The notes: generated by a model from the sequence alone, not told the origin. Numbered from the stretch's first letter, positions 1 to 8,323 are shown. The stretch: DNA of 64,000 nucleotides from Clostridia bacterium (GCA_910574835.1 CAJTDE010000015.1:1-64000); one strand, 5' to 3'. Program-made: numbers and translations.

Positions 1-74
1 ACTAACCGTCCAAAAGTCAGTAATCTTATTTTACTCTGAGGTATCTTTTTATCAACCACCCTTCTTGGAATTCC

Positions 75-227
75 TTATATTTGAATTATACAGGAAGCTC
101 CAAAACGATTCAAAAAGGAGCATACGCTTTCATATACATCCGGCCCGATTCCATCCTTGCAGCGTTTAAATTCTACCGATACGGTTTCTCCGATTGTAAG
201 TATAGACTGAAATGTATTCAAATCCAT
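75..227 (-). pseudogene. AlbA_2-like (Schlafen-type) domain N-terminal fragment
   Basis: A 50-codon reading frame starts at an ATG preceded by a GGAGAGGGGCGG ribosome binding site. The motif ETVSVEFKRCKDG followed by ESVCSFLNRFG resembles the start of AlbA_2 (divergent AAA-4/Schlafen) domains, in which an E-x-EFK segment precedes an F-x-N-x-x-G segment. Members normally run to several hundred residues, and here the frame stops just after the FLNRFG motif. No continuation is seen in another frame up to the window edge, so I read it as a truncated remnant. A short intact gene is possible but less likely. Confidence 0.45.
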
Positions 228-371
228 TTTTCCGCCCCTCTCCTTTGCCCAAGCAGATTGTGTTATATGCCGCTGAGCAAATTTTACCACAGAAAAACAA
301 TGCCTGCAAAATTATTTTTTACATTCCGCTCCTTCTCCATACATCAATATTATTTTCGCTCTCGCAAATCC

Positions 372-1616
372 TCAAACCAATTCCCGGAACCGCCGCCCTG
401 CTGCGAGTGCAATCACCAGAGAAATTCCCCCGGCAAACAGAATCACCGCAAATTCAAAGCCCTGGCAAAGCTCAAATAACACTCCATACAAGGCATTTCC
501 CAGCGGCTGGGCGCACATAGCGATGGTGAGAATCACCGCAATGACTTTTCCGATAAGGTGCCCCGGCGTCTCTGCCTGGACAAAGGATACCATCTGCACG
601 GAAAACATGGTGGAAAGCACCATAATCACAAAGCAGCAGCCGGTAAGCACCAGATAGCTCCCCATAGCAAAGAGATTCAGAGCCAACGCGATTCCCATAG
701 GAAATACTGCTGCGGCCGCCAACGCAATCAAGCTCCCTGCCTTATGTATGGACAGCTTTTTCCCCAGAACGCCGGCCAGAATACCGCCTGTCAGACCGCC
801 TGCCGCCAATGCTCCCTGCGAAAAGCTGTAGAGGGTATTGGCCGTATTTTCCGTGCCGAGTTCCAGCACCTCCGTAACCAGATACGGTACCGCTACAATG
901 ATCATGGCTGATAAAAACAGATTGATCTCACAGACCACTAGCGTCACTCTCCCAATCTGAGGCTTTTCCTTTCGGATAAAATGAAAGCTCTCGCGAAAAT
1001 CTTCCTTTACCATTTTCAAAATCCCGCCTCCAAAAGACTGCCTGACAAATGGAATCCGAATAAAAATCTCCATCACCGCCGACAGGAAAAAGCACGTCAT
1101 GCAGAGCATCAGCACCATTTTCAGACCATAGGCGCTGTAAAGCATACCTCCGAGCACCGGTCCGATGAGATTGGCAAAGGAGCTGATGGTGTTGATGATG
1201 GAATTGGCCTCCATGAAATGCTCCGGATCTACCAGGGCCGGAATACTGGCCTGAACGGAAGGCTGATAGGCGCCGGCAATTCCGTAGAGCAGCATCATCG
1301 TCACGGTTAAAAGCACTACCAGATTCACATTTCCCATCAAAAGGGAAAAGCCAAGGATTACGGCCGCCGTGAAAAAGTCGAGAATCACCATAATATTTCG
1401 CTTATTAACCCGATCCGCCACGATGCCGCCAATGGGAGACAGCAGAATCGTCGGAATAAAGGCGCAGGCCATCACGGTTCCGTAGAGGGCCGAGGAGCCG
1501 GTCTGATTGAGAAGATAGAGGGGCAGCGCAAAGCGGATGGTTGCATTTCCAAAGAGGGAAATAATCTGTCCGATGACTACCAGGATAAAGTCTCTGGAAA
1601 ATAATCTCTGTTTCAT
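372..1616 (-). CDS. MFS efflux transporter
   Basis: The 414-residue protein is very hydrophobic with about 12 membrane segments, the usual size for a major facilitator. The loop motif GGIVADRVNKR around residues 63-73 fits MFS motif A (G-x-x-x-D-R). The overall type (FSRDFILVVIGQIISLFGN start) resembles the MefA/EntS-like drug or macrolide exporters. The substrate cannot be read from sequence. The start has GGAGG eight bases upstream. It lies downstream of a TetR regulator gene with operator-like palindromes, so it is probably the TetR-controlled efflux pump. Confidence 0.88.
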   Translation of the reverse strand: MKQRLFSRDFILVVIGQIISLFGNATIRFALPLYLLNQTGSSALYGTVMACAFIPTILLSPIGGIVADRVNKRNIMVILDFFTAAVILGFSLLMGNVNLVVLLTVTMMLLYGIAGAYQPSVQASIPALVDPEHFMEANSIINTISSFANLIGPVLGGMLYSAYGLKMVLMLCMTCFFLSAVMEIFIRIPFVRQSFGGGILKMVKEDFRESFHFIRKEKPQIGRVTLVVCEINLFLSAMIIVAVPYLVTEVLELGTENTANTLYSFSQGALAAGGLTGGILAGVLGKKLSIHKAGSLIALAAAAVFPMGIALALNLFAMGSYLVLTGCCFVIMVLSTMFSVQMVSFVQAETPGHLIGKVIAVILTIAMCAQPLGNALYGVLFELCQGFEFAVILFAGGISLVIALAAGRRFRELV

Positions 1617-1619
1617 GTT

Positions 1620-1748
1620 TTAAACCTCCATATTTTCGATACTATTTGCAGGCAGGCAGTATATCAGAACGCCGGCGGCAAACAGCGTACACATAGTTCC
1701 TATAACTCCCAACAAATATTGGGGAGAACAGTAATTATTGATTGTCAT
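1620..1748 (-). CDS. possible small membrane protein upstream of the MFS pump (42 aa)
   Basis: A 42-codon frame begins with MTINNYCSPQYLLGVIG and holds one hydrophobic stretch (LLGVIGTMCTLFAAGVLIYC) that could span the membrane. It overlaps the end of another small frame at 1735-1839. Its stop codon lies inside the ribosome binding region of the MFS gene, three bases before the MFS ATG, a typical translational coupling layout. There is no strong ribosome binding site of its own (AAGG lies too close to the ATG). I do not recognise a family. It could be chance. Confidence 0.35.
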   Translation of the reverse strand: MTINNYCSPQYLLGVIGTMCTLFAAGVLIYCLPANSIENMEV

Positions 1749-1839
1749 CCTTGCCTATCACCTCTGATCCTATGACGGCTGACCAAATGTCAAAACAGGC
1801 GCAGTCTAAGACTTCCGTAACTCTTTTCATTGCCTTCAT
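1735..1839 (-). CDS. possible small protein (34 aa) heading the MFS unit
   Basis: A 34-codon frame starting MKAMKRVTEVLDCACFDIW follows a good ribosome binding site (CCAGGAGGGCAACGC then ATG). It ends with its last codons overlapping the start of the next small frame (1620-1748). It lies after the tetR terminator and before the MFS gene, so it may be a leader peptide or a small regulator. No family recognised. The support is the ribosome binding site and the overlapping arrangement only. Confidence 0.35.
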   Translation of the reverse strand: MKAMKRVTEVLDCACFDIWSAVIGSEVIGKDDNQ

Positions 1840-1911
1840 GCGTTGCCCTCCTGGTTTCATTTTCCTTATACTTTCCAAATTTTACCATTACACGCCTGCG
1901 TATTGCTTCTA

Positions 1912-1934
1912 TACATACCGGACGTTGGTACGTA
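1912..1934. promoter_or_regulatory. operator-like palindrome before the MFS unit
   Basis: TACATACC and GGTACGTA form an inverted repeat with one mismatch and a 7-bp centre. The ACATACC half-site is shared with the two palindromes upstream of tetR, although their spacing is smaller. It lies just after the tetR terminator and before the small ORFs, a fitting place for repression of the pump. Confidence 0.4.
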
Positions 1935-1940
1935 TAAGAT

Positions 1941-1972
1941 TAAAAGAAAGAGCTGCTATAAAACAGCCTTTC
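1941..1972 (-). terminator. intrinsic terminator after tetR
   Basis: On the minus strand GAAAGGCTG and CAGCTCTTTC pair around an 8-base loop, followed by TTTTAAT. It lies about 100 bp after the tetR stop, implying that the MFS unit has its own promoter or relies on readthrough. Confidence 0.5.
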
Positions 1973-2071
1973 AATCACTATCCTTTGATGGCTTACGCTC
2001 TGCTAAGTGCCGCCATTCTTCCAACGGCAAGCATAATTACAGCATTCCAAGCTCTACGGATAACTCATTTC

Positions 2072-2725
2072 CTACTTTTTCTTCAGATAGATGTCCGTAA
2101 GCTCCTGCAGCCGCTCAAGCATCTGCTCATCCACAATATCCAGCCCAAAGCCCCGAAGCATCTGCTGAAATACCATAAATTTGCCGAAGGATTCCTCCTT
2201 GGTGTCTCCAAAATTCATCGGATTCATCCAGATATTCGCCACAAAAATAATCAGCTCCGCAAGCTGTGCCGGGTAATCGGTGACAATGGTTCCGTCAGCA
2301 ATTCCCTCCTCTATAATCGGGAGAATATAGTCAGGCGCTACCTGCTTCACGGTATCATTCACCATACTGAACATAAGCTTGGCATTGTTCTGAAAATTGG
2401 GAGCCATCGCAAAAATCTCATCCTGCACCGGCCGGTTAATGGATTCCTGAAAGATCGCCCTTAACTTTTCCCTTCCGTTTAAGTCCCTTCGATCCCGAAT
2501 CCCGGCAAGCATCCGGTTGGATTGCTCTGTTATCCGGTTCGTGACCGCTTCCAGGATATCCTCCTTGGACTTAAAGTGATGGTATATGGCTCCCTTGCTT
2601 AAGCCTCCCAGATGATTGATTATATCCTGAATGGAGGTCTGCTCATAGCCCTTCTCCAGAAATAAACGATATGCCGTATCCAGAATCCGATTTACGGTTT
2701 CTTCCGGGTTTTTGTTGCGCGCCAT
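2072..2725 (-). CDS. TetR/AcrR family transcriptional regulator
   Basis: The 217-residue protein has an N-terminal TetR helix-turn-helix (about residues 10-55: ILDTAYRLFLEKGYEQTSIQDII, then LSKGAIYHHFKSKEDIL). The remaining helical C-terminal part would be the ligand domain. I chose the ATG at 2725 because GGGGGAGG lies ten bases upstream and the protein then starts MARNKNPEETV as usual for the family. Two palindromes overlap its promoter, indicating autoregulation. The neighbouring MFS pump is the likely target. Confidence 0.9.
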   Translation of the reverse strand: MARNKNPEETVNRILDTAYRLFLEKGYEQTSIQDIINHLGGLSKGAIYHHFKSKEDILEAVTNRITEQSNRMLAGIRDRRDLNGREKLRAIFQESINRPVQDEIFAMAPNFQNNAKLMFSMVNDTVKQVAPDYILPIIEEGIADGTIVTDYPAQLAELIIFVANIWMNPMNFGDTKEESFGKFMVFQQMLRGFGLDIVDEQMLERLQELTDIYLKKK

Positions 2726-2788
2726 GATACATGTACCTCCCCCGTCTGCTTTTGACAAAACAATGTCTTTCGAGCGGTTGTCTGTCAA

Positions 2789-2835
2789 ACATACCGTTAG
2801 TATGTATATTAACATACCATCGGTATGTTTGTCAA
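2789..2835 (-). promoter_or_regulatory. tetR promoter with two operator palindromes
   Basis: Minus-strand TTGACA (2830-2835) and TAATAT (2806-2811) are 18 bp apart. Two palindromes occupy the spacer and the start region: ACATACC-GTT-AGTATGT (2789-2805, imperfect outside the CATAC/GTATG core) and AACATACC-ATC-GGTATGTT (2811-2829, perfect 8-bp arms). Their centres are 23 bp apart. This is the usual layout of a self-repressing TetR regulator. Confidence 0.75.
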
Positions 2836-3049
2836 TTTTCTTTTCTAACTTTTTTAACTATAACATAAATAAGCCCGAATTTGAAATCCCTTTTTTCTTG
2901 CGCTTCCCCGGCTTCTATGTTATTCTCAGACAAATGACAAACAATTTTAACAGCATATTCCCATAAAATACTCGCATAGATTTACAGCATATGTACTTGT
3001 GTCTGAAAATCCGGCTTATACGGGTATGCTGACCACTTGGAGGATTTCA

Positions 3050-3478
3050 ATGAGAACAAAAGAACAGATACTTGAATTTATTCGGAAGCAAAAGACTGCC
3101 TTTATTGCCTCCGTAGATGAAGATGGCTTTCCCAATATGAAGGCTATGTTTGCGCCGCGTAAAATTGAGGGGAATTGTTTTTATTTTACCACCAATACCT
3201 CCTCCATGCGTGCACAGCAATTTCTGAAAAATCCCAGAGCAAGCATTTATTTTTACAACCGGGGACGCTTTCGATATGAAGGGATTATGCTGACAGGCAG
3301 CATGGAAGTTTTGCTGGATGAAGAAATCAAGAAGGAAATCTGGCGTACTGGGGACAATATGTTCTACAAACAGGGCGTGACAGATCCCGATTACTGTGTA
3401 CTGAAATTCACAGCGATTAAGGGACGTCATTACTGTGATTTAAAATCGGAAAGCTTTTCTGTTGCGGATTTGAGCTGA
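3050..3478 (+). CDS. pyridoxamine 5'-phosphate oxidase-like flavin-binding protein
   Basis: The 142-residue protein has the small split-barrel pattern of PNPOx-like proteins: TAFIASVDEDGFPNMKAMFAPRK at the start, FYFTTNTSS in the middle, and a C-terminal VLKFTAIKGRHYCDL. These normally bind FMN or F420/haem-like cofactors; the substrate is unknown and true PNP oxidase activity is unlikely at this size. The ATG at 3050 is chosen because GGAGG lies eight bases upstream, whereas the upstream in-frame starts lack a ribosome binding site. It is a single gene between tetR and the IS remnants. Confidence 0.82.
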   Translation: MRTKEQILEFIRKQKTAFIASVDEDGFPNMKAMFAPRKIEGNCFYFTTNTSSMRAQQFLKNPRASIYFYNRGRFRYEGIMLTGSMEVLLDEEIKKEIWRTGDNMFYKQGVTDPDYCVLKFTAIKGRHYCDLKSESFSVADLS

Positions 3479-3542
3479 CGCCCGGAATCTGCCGCCTTAC
3501 TGTCCGCCCGGTAATCGGACGGCATAGGGGTTTTACTGGCAT

Positions 3543-3566
3543 CAACTCTTTAACTTAAGAGTTGAA
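3543..3566. repeat. inverted repeat next to the IS4-type transposase end
   Basis: CAACTCTT and AAGAGTTG flank a 6-base loop, just beyond the stop of the transposase remnant. It may be a terminator or part of the original IS end; the sequence does not decide. Confidence 0.35.
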
Positions 3567-3577
3567 AGTTTGTAACA

Positions 3578-4097
3578 CTAAGAAGCCAGGGAATCCCACT
3601 GTTCTTCTGGCTCTTCCTGCAATCCCTGAATTATCTGCGTTATGCATAATTCGGGCTTTTGTCCTAAAAGACGAAAAAAATGTTTCCGGAAATAGTGCAT
3701 AAGGGTTGCCTCGGACACCCTTCCCCTGGAGGGTGTCCTCTGGTAACGGATCCGGTCAGAACTAACCTTCCCCATAAAACGGATGGAAATGCTCTGCAGA
3801 ATTCCCATTGCGATACAGGATAGTGCCATATGCATTTCAATGGCACGGACCGCTTCCAGCACTTTTTTGCGTGGCATTTCGCCTTCCACCCGCTCCAGGG
3901 GTGTCGGCTCTCCCTTCTTCTGGTAATAGCTTAGCTTCGGCATATACTTTGACCAGAAGTGGTAGCAGGATGCGCCAATCTGTTGCTTCAGTTCCCGGAA
4001 CGTACACTCGATCCGAAAGCGGTAGCTGTAAAGCCGGATAATGGACAGTGGTTCCAGTGCCGGGCTGGTGCTTACCAAGATGCTCTGGATGCTAATC
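3578..4097 (-). pseudogene. IS4-type DDE transposase, C-terminal remnant
   Basis: About 170 C-terminal residues of a transposase are readable. YSYRFRIECTFRELK gives the IS4 signature Y(2)R(3)E(6)K, where the glutamate is the last catalytic acid. The two catalytic aspartates and the N-terminus are missing. Upstream the frame runs directly into the right-end hairpin of an IS200-type element, so the 5' part was cut off there. No matching N-terminal part is seen on the far side of that element, which suggests a deletion as well. The leftmost in-frame start is therefore artificial and no working protein is expected. Confidence 0.8.
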
Positions 4098-4760
4098 ACC
4101 AACCCCCACTTCAAGTGGGGGTTTGAAAAACGCCCCCAAGGGCTCTGTTACTGCTCGCCTGAAAGGCGGGTATCGCAAGCTTATATTACTTGCTGCCGCT
4201 AAAAAGCGGCTCCCTCACTTTCTTCTTTCCGAGACTCTTCTGACTGGTCCCGAATATATTTTTTTATAGCATCCTCTGTTACATTTCCTACCGTTGCTAC
4301 ATAATACCCTCTTGCCCAAAATGCTTTATTCCATTTGCTTTGCTGTTCCGGATGCCTGTCATATATCATTAGCGTACTTTTTCCCTTTAAGTATCCCATA
4401 AAATTTGAAACACTTAGCTTTGGCGGAATACTTACGCATATGTGTACATGGTCGGCACACACTGCTCCTTCTATTATTTCTACTCCTTTGTACCTGCATA
4501 ATGTACTTATTATTTCCCGTACATCGAGCTTCAACTGTCCGAATAATTTCTTTTTTCGGTATTTAGGTATAAATACAATATGGTACTGGCATTTCCATCT
4601 TGTATGTGATAAACTTTTACTGTCCATTTGGACCGCCTCCTATTCTTGAGATTGGCTTGCGACACCTTTCTCATATTAGCATAGGAGGCTTTTTTAAGGT
4701 ATCCTCTTTGCTACGGCTTACTCTATTCTCCCCAGCATAGCTGGGGGATTAGTGTTTTCA
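4097..4760 (-). mobile_element. IS200/IS605-family insertion sequence (tnpA only)
   Basis: A single Y1 transposase gene is flanked by subterminal hairpins, as in IS200-type elements. On the right-end side AACCCCCACTT/AAGTGGGGGTT lies at 4101-4123, and on the left-end side CCCCAGC-ATA-GCTGGGG lies at 4730-4746. There are no long terminal inverted repeats and no tnpB, both normal for this group. The ends given are approximate because the cleavage sites cannot be set by eye. It abuts the IS4-type transposase remnant. Confidence 0.8.
4199..4627 (-). CDS. tnpA: IS200-type Y1 transposase TnpA
   Basis: The 142-residue length is normal for TnpA. The HUH motif appears as CADHVHICVSIPPK near residues 58-71, and the YYVATVGNVTEDAIKKYI segment near residue 110 carries the region of the nucleophilic tyrosine. 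CQYHIVFIPKYRKK at the N-terminus is typical of the family. The enzyme moves single-stranded element copies by cutting at the hairpin ends. GGAGG lies nine bases before the ATG. Nothing suggests it is damaged, so the element may be active. Confidence 0.93.
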   Translation of the reverse strand: MDSKSLSHTRWKCQYHIVFIPKYRKKKLFGQLKLDVREIISTLCRYKGVEIIEGAVCADHVHICVSIPPKLSVSNFMGYLKGKSTLMIYDRHPEQQSKWNKAFWARGYYVATVGNVTEDAIKKYIRDQSEESRKEESEGAAF

Positions 4761-4904
4761 TTTAAGAATTCCTTAAATATACGGAAACGCCTCGCGGAAC
4801 AGCGGCGTGTGAGCCGTTACATCAAAGGCCCTTGTTTTATACAGGTTAGCATATAAGAGCATCATTTATGCATCACAAAAGTCTGCTTTTCTTCTGTACC
4901 GTAC
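4761..4904. other. intergenic stretch with one 30-codon frame
   Basis: This stretch lies between the insertion sequence and the terminator of the YdcF gene. The only frame of note is on the minus strand at 4773-4865, beginning MMLLYANLYKTRAFDVT. It lacks a convincing ribosome binding site and I do not recognise it. It may be the tail of a gene cut by the insertion or chance. I see nothing else. Confidence 0.3.
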
Positions 4905-4941
4905 CAAAAAAGAACTGCTTACAGCTTCCCGTAAACAGTTC
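4905..4941 (-). terminator. intrinsic terminator after the YdcF gene
   Basis: On the minus strand GAACTG-TTTAC and GTAAG-CAGTTC form a hairpin followed by TTTTTT. It lies about 30 bp after the ydcF-like stop codon. Confidence 0.75.
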
Positions 4942-4971
4942 CTTTCATACTTTTTACTTAACTTTTTGAGC

Positions 4972-5748
4972 TTAAAACACCATATTCCCCACTGCCAAGT
5001 CCTTCACAATGGCAAACGCCTCCCTCACCATATAATGAGGGTACATGCCAAGTGACGAGGGCGCCGGAATCGGTATGGCCCTAAGTCCCTGGGCCTTGGC
5101 AATGTGCGCTGCCCGGAATACATGAAAATCATTGGATACAATTCCCACCGGGGCTTCCGGGTTCTCCATCAGCTTCTTGCTGAAGCGAATATTCTGGCTG
5201 GTATTGACAGACTTGTCCTCTTCCAGTATCCGCTCTTCTTCAATTCCCTGATTCATCAGCCATGCCTTCATCGCCGCTGCCTCGGAAATATCTTCACCCG
5301 GTCCCTGACCTCCGGACACAATGACTATGGTATCCTCATGCTTCCGCAGATATTCGGCCGCACGGGAAAGGCGCTGGCTGAGAGCTTTGCTTACCCTCGT
5401 CCCTTTTACCTGAGCGCCAAGGACGATCAGATATTCTACCGGCTCCTTAGCGCTTCCGGTCATTCCGCTGATAATACAGCCTTCCACAAACAGAAAGCCT
5501 GCCAAACCCACAGCCAGGAATATACCGCCCAATATTTTTACCGCCGAGGGTATCCGCCCAAATGCCGCCCCCAAAACCGGAACCCGGCAAATAGCGCCGG
5601 CCAGGAACAAGGCTCCTCCCAGAAACAGCCAGAACCAGGAAAAGGAGGCCCGTATGCCCGCATACAGCACAATTCCTATATAATAGAGTACGCACAAAGC
5701 CCCAAGTAACAGGAATGCCATTCCCATCCGCTCTATCTTCCGCAACAT
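4972..5748 (-). CDS. YdcF/ElyC-family (DUF218) membrane-anchored protein
   Basis: The 258-residue protein has three hydrophobic N-terminal segments (residues about 10-95) and then a DUF218 domain. The domain shows [15 protein letters not shown], the [19 protein letters not shown] glycine-rich motif, and [12 protein letters not shown] (SNDFH core). Relatives include SanA and ElyC, linked to envelope integrity, but the reaction is not settled. The start overlaps the end of the SEC-C gene by 16 bp, so the two are translated from one message. Confidence 0.88.
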   Translation of the reverse strand: MLRKIERMGMAFLLLGALCVLYYIGIVLYAGIRASFSWFWLFLGGALFLAGAICRVPVLGAAFGRIPSAVKILGGIFLAVGLAGFLFVEGCIISGMTGSAKEPVEYLIVLGAQVKGTRVSKALSQRLSRAAEYLRKHEDTIVIVSGGQGPGEDISEAAAMKAWLMNQGIEEERILEEDKSVNTSQNIRFSKKLMENPEAPVGIVSNDFHVFRAAHIAKAQGLRAIPIPAPSSLGMYPHYMVREAFAIVKDLAVGNMVF

Positions 5749-6233
5749 TTTTTATACTTCTTGCCGCTTCCGCAGGGGCAGGGATCATTTCTCCCAATCT
5801 TGGGTCCCTTTACAATGGTGCCGGACTTTTTCTGCTCCATGTAGAGCTCCTTCCGCTTCTCCTCCGAGAAAATCGGCTCCCACTGAGGAAGCTCATAGAG
5901 CCAGTCCGCCTTTGCCGCCACCATGTTCTTGTACAGCATTTCCTTGTCGAATTTCAGAGATACAACCGTATCCTCCTCCATATCGTCAATAGGATTCGGC
6001 TCCACCAGACTGTCGTTGATACCGTCCAGGAAACCGGTCATGGTCATAATATCCTGGCCGTACTTCTCCGCCAGCTCCTTTACTGTGCCCTTAACCTCCG
6101 TATCCGGGTCCGCCAAAAGCTGCTCGTAGATGCCCTTCTCTATGTCAAAATATTTTGCCCAAAATCTCTGAATGTCTCCCTTGTTTGCTTCCTGGTCATA
6201 GGCCATATCGCGCCACTGTTTCAGTAATGCCAT
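5733..6233 (-). CDS. SEC-C zinc-motif protein
   Basis: The 166-residue soluble protein ends in a SEC-C motif, [16 protein letters not shown], as found at the end of SecA and in many small proteins; the cysteines bind zinc. The first 135 residues are acidic and helical, and no enzyme motif is recognised. GGAGAAAAATT precedes the ATG. It follows the tRNA-Trp terminator and is coupled to the downstream YdcF gene. Confidence 0.82.
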   Translation of the reverse strand: MALLKQWRDMAYDQEANKGDIQRFWAKYFDIEKGIYEQLLADPDTEVKGTVKELAEKYGQDIMTMTGFLDGINDSLVEPNPIDDMEEDTVVSLKFDKEMLYKNMVAAKADWLYELPQWEPIFSEEKRKELYMEQKKSGTIVKGPKIGRNDPCPCGSGKKYKKCCGR

Positions 6234-6264
6234 AATTTTTCTCCATCCTTTGTTTTCTGGTTTT

Positions 6265-6312
6265 CAAAAAAAGCGCCGGAACTCACCATATTGAAGGCTT
6301 CCTGCGCTTTTC
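6265..6312 (-). terminator. terminator after tRNA-Trp
   Basis: On the minus strand AAAGCGC-A-GGAA and TTCC-G-GCGCTTT pair around a loop, followed by a run of T. It lies directly behind the tRNA 3' end. Confidence 0.6.
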
Positions 6313-6316
6313 TTAC

Positions 6317-6387
6317 AGGGGATGAGAGAATCGAACTCCCACTAAGGGTTTTGGAGACCCCTGTCATGCCATTTGACCAATCCCCTA
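6317..6387 (-). tRNA. tRNA-Trp (CCA anticodon)
   Basis: On the minus strand the 71-nt sequence folds as a cloverleaf. The acceptor stem is AGGGGAT/ATCCCCT with G as discriminator. The anticodon arm GGGGT-CTCCAAA-ACCCT has T33 followed by CCA, so it reads tryptophan. The T arm GGGAG-TTCGATT-CTCTC carries the invariant TTCGA. The D stem is short (GTC/GAC). The 3' CCA is not encoded and must be added. Confidence 0.92.
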
Positions 6388-6406
6388 GCTCAAACGTACT
6401 TATTAT

Positions 6407-6436
6407 TTATACCACAATGTTCTGCCTTCTGTCAAT
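6407..6436 (-). promoter_or_regulatory. promoter of tRNA-Trp
   Basis: Minus-strand TTGACA (6431-6436) and TATAAA (6407-6412), 18 bp apart, place the start about 10 bp before the tRNA 5' end. Confidence 0.7.
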
Positions 6437-6498
6437 CCCCAAATCAACTTTCTCACAAATGATTTTGCAAGAATTTTGTCAGTGATTTTGTCTACCGG

Positions 6499-7860
6499 TT
6501 ACTGCACCAACCTCACCGCATCCGCCACTGTCCGCACTCCGCAGAGACGCACGCCATCCACCGCGCCGATCTGCTCCCGGCAGACCTCCGGTAAAATGAT
6601 AGTGGTAAAGCCCAGCTTCTTTGCCTCCTGCACCCGCTGTCCGGCTTGACTGACCGCACGAACTTCCCCGCTTAAACCCACCTCGCCAAAGGCCAGAACC
6701 TTCTCGTCGATGGCCCGATCCTTATAGCTTGATATGACGGCCAGAACCACACCCAAGTCAACAGCCGGCTCACTAATTCGGATTCCCCCTGCGATATTCA
6801 CGTACACATCACTGCCCGACAGCCGCAGATTCAGCCGTTTTTCCAAAACCGCCAGCAGAAGATTCACCCGGTTATAATCCATGCCTGCCGCCGTCCGTCT
6901 GGGCACCGCCAGAGTACTGTGACAAACCAGAGCTTGTATCTCCAGTAAAATCGGCCGGGTTCCTTCCATCGAACAGGACACTACGGAACCGGAGGCATCC
7001 TCCGGCCTGCCGTCCAGCATGTACTCCGAAGGATTCTCCACCTCAGCAAGCCCTGTCTCACGCATCTCAAACACGCCTATCTCATTGGTGGAGCCAAAGC
7101 GGTTCTTCACTCCCCGAAGAATCCGGTAGGACGCATGACGGTCCCCCTCAAAATACAGCACCGTGTCCACCATATGCTCCAGCACTCTCGGACCGGCCAC
7201 AGTTCCCTCCTTGGTCACATGACCCACGATAAATACCGTTACCCCCAGTACCTTTGCCAGCTGCATCAATATGGCAGTCGCCTCCCGAACCTGTGACACG
7301 CTTCCCGGCGCTGAACTGATATCCTCATTGTACATAGTTTGAATGGAATCAATAATCACGACCTTCGGCTTTTCTTCCCGAATGGTTTCCCGGATCAAAT
7401 CCAGATTTGTCTCACAGAGCAGACGCAGACGATTGGAAAAGCTGCCGATTCGGGCCGCCCGAAGCTTAATCTGCTTTAATGACTCTTCCCCGGAAATATA
7501 CAGCACATCTCTGTCGTCCGCAGAAAGCTTCTGACATACCTGCAAAAGCAGCGTAGACTTTCCGATTCCCGGATCGCCCCCCACAAGAACCAAGGAGCCT
7601 GGCACAATGCCGCCTCCCAGCACACGGTTCAACTCCTCCATATGGGTAGTCATCCGCTCCTCTTTGTCCGTATCAATAGAAGAAAGGCAGACCGGACCTG
7701 CGGCTGCCCTCTCCTTTTGTATCTTTCGGACACTTGTCTTTTCAATGGTTTCCTCTACAAAGGTATTCCACTGTCTGCACCCCGGACACTGACCCATCCA
7801 TTTGGCCGATTCGTGCCCGCAGCTCTGACAGAAAAATACGGTGGTTTTTCCCTTTGCCAT
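6499..7860 (-). CDS. radA: DNA repair protein RadA (Sms)
   Basis: The 453-residue length is standard. A C4 zinc finger (CQSCGHESAKWMGQCPGC, residues 11-28) is followed by a RecA-like ATPase with Walker A GGDPGIGKST (about 94-103). Then come the RadA-specific KNRFG motif (GVKNRFGSTNE, about residue 250) and a Lon-like C-terminal domain. RadA drives branch migration of recombination intermediates. It sits downstream of clpC and a small conserved gene, the common Gram-positive clpC-radA neighbourhood. The ATG has AGGACAAAGGA before it. Confidence 0.97.
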   Translation of the reverse strand: MAKGKTTVFFCQSCGHESAKWMGQCPGCRQWNTFVEETIEKTSVRKIQKERAAAGPVCLSSIDTDKEERMTTHMEELNRVLGGGIVPGSLVLVGGDPGIGKSTLLLQVCQKLSADDRDVLYISGEESLKQIKLRAARIGSFSNRLRLLCETNLDLIRETIREEKPKVVIIDSIQTMYNEDISSAPGSVSQVREATAILMQLAKVLGVTVFIVGHVTKEGTVAGPRVLEHMVDTVLYFEGDRHASYRILRGVKNRFGSTNEIGVFEMRETGLAEVENPSEYMLDGRPEDASGSVVSCSMEGTRPILLEIQALVCHSTLAVPRRTAAGMDYNRVNLLLAVLEKRLNLRLSGSDVYVNIAGGIRISEPAVDLGVVLAVISSYKDRAIDEKVLAFGEVGLSGEVRAVSQAGQRVQEAKKLGFTTIILPEVCREQIGAVDGVRLCGVRTVADAVRLVQ

Positions 7861-7869
7861 TCCTTTGTC

Positions 7870-8283
7870 CTACGCTTTTACAACCTTTACTTTTACGCTT
7901 TCTTTGCCCTCAAGCTCCACGCTCAGCACTAGTTTTCCGCCCAGCCCTGTCTTGATCCGGCCGGACTCATGCCCATCTACCTGCGTCACATACTCCATGT
8001 CTTCTTCCATACCCAAGGTAATCTGTGCATCCTCCGGTCCGCTTACCTGAAATTCCACGCCGTCCGCCGATACCTGAAAATTCTCCACAGCCGTTCCCGG
8101 TACTGACTCATAGACAAACAGATCATTTCGCTCCAGTTTCGTGATTTCCTTAAAAGTCTTTACTTTATACAAATCACCCTGATGATTGAAGTCCTTAAGC
8201 TTGGTCTTCACTGCCAGCTCATAATCTCCAAAGCTGATGCTTCCTCCCGCTTCCACACGTATCAATTCTTTTACTGCTGCCAT
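7870..8283 (-). CDS. conserved small protein between clpC and radA
   Basis: The 137-residue soluble protein starts MAAVKELIRVEAGGSISFGDY and contains YKVKTFKEITKLERN and FVYESVPGTAVENF. Proteins of this type are, to my recollection, conserved in Lachnospiraceae next to radA/clpC and often carry the label 'endosialidase', which nothing here supports. The pattern looks beta-rich with no catalytic motif that I recognise. The ATG at 8283 was chosen because GGAGG lies nine bases upstream; the upstream in-frame start has none. It is nine bases from radA and probably co-transcribed with it. Confidence 0.75.
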   Translation of the reverse strand: MAAVKELIRVEAGGSISFGDYELAVKTKLKDFNHQGDLYKVKTFKEITKLERNDLFVYESVPGTAVENFQVSADGVEFQVSGPEDAQITLGMEEDMEYVTQVDGHESGRIKTGLGGKLVLSVELEGKESVKVKVVKA

Positions 8284-8323
8284 TTCTTTTGTCCTCCAAT
8301 TGGAATTCATTTCTGATACCTTA

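Noticed and set aside
1742-2464. 240-codon plus-strand frame
   Set aside because: It is antisense to tetR, lacks a ribosome binding site and has no recognisable motif; tetR on the other strand is clear.
3485-3520. terminator after the PNPOx-like gene
   Set aside because: GTCCG/CGGAC can pair, but no U run follows directly, so support is too weak.
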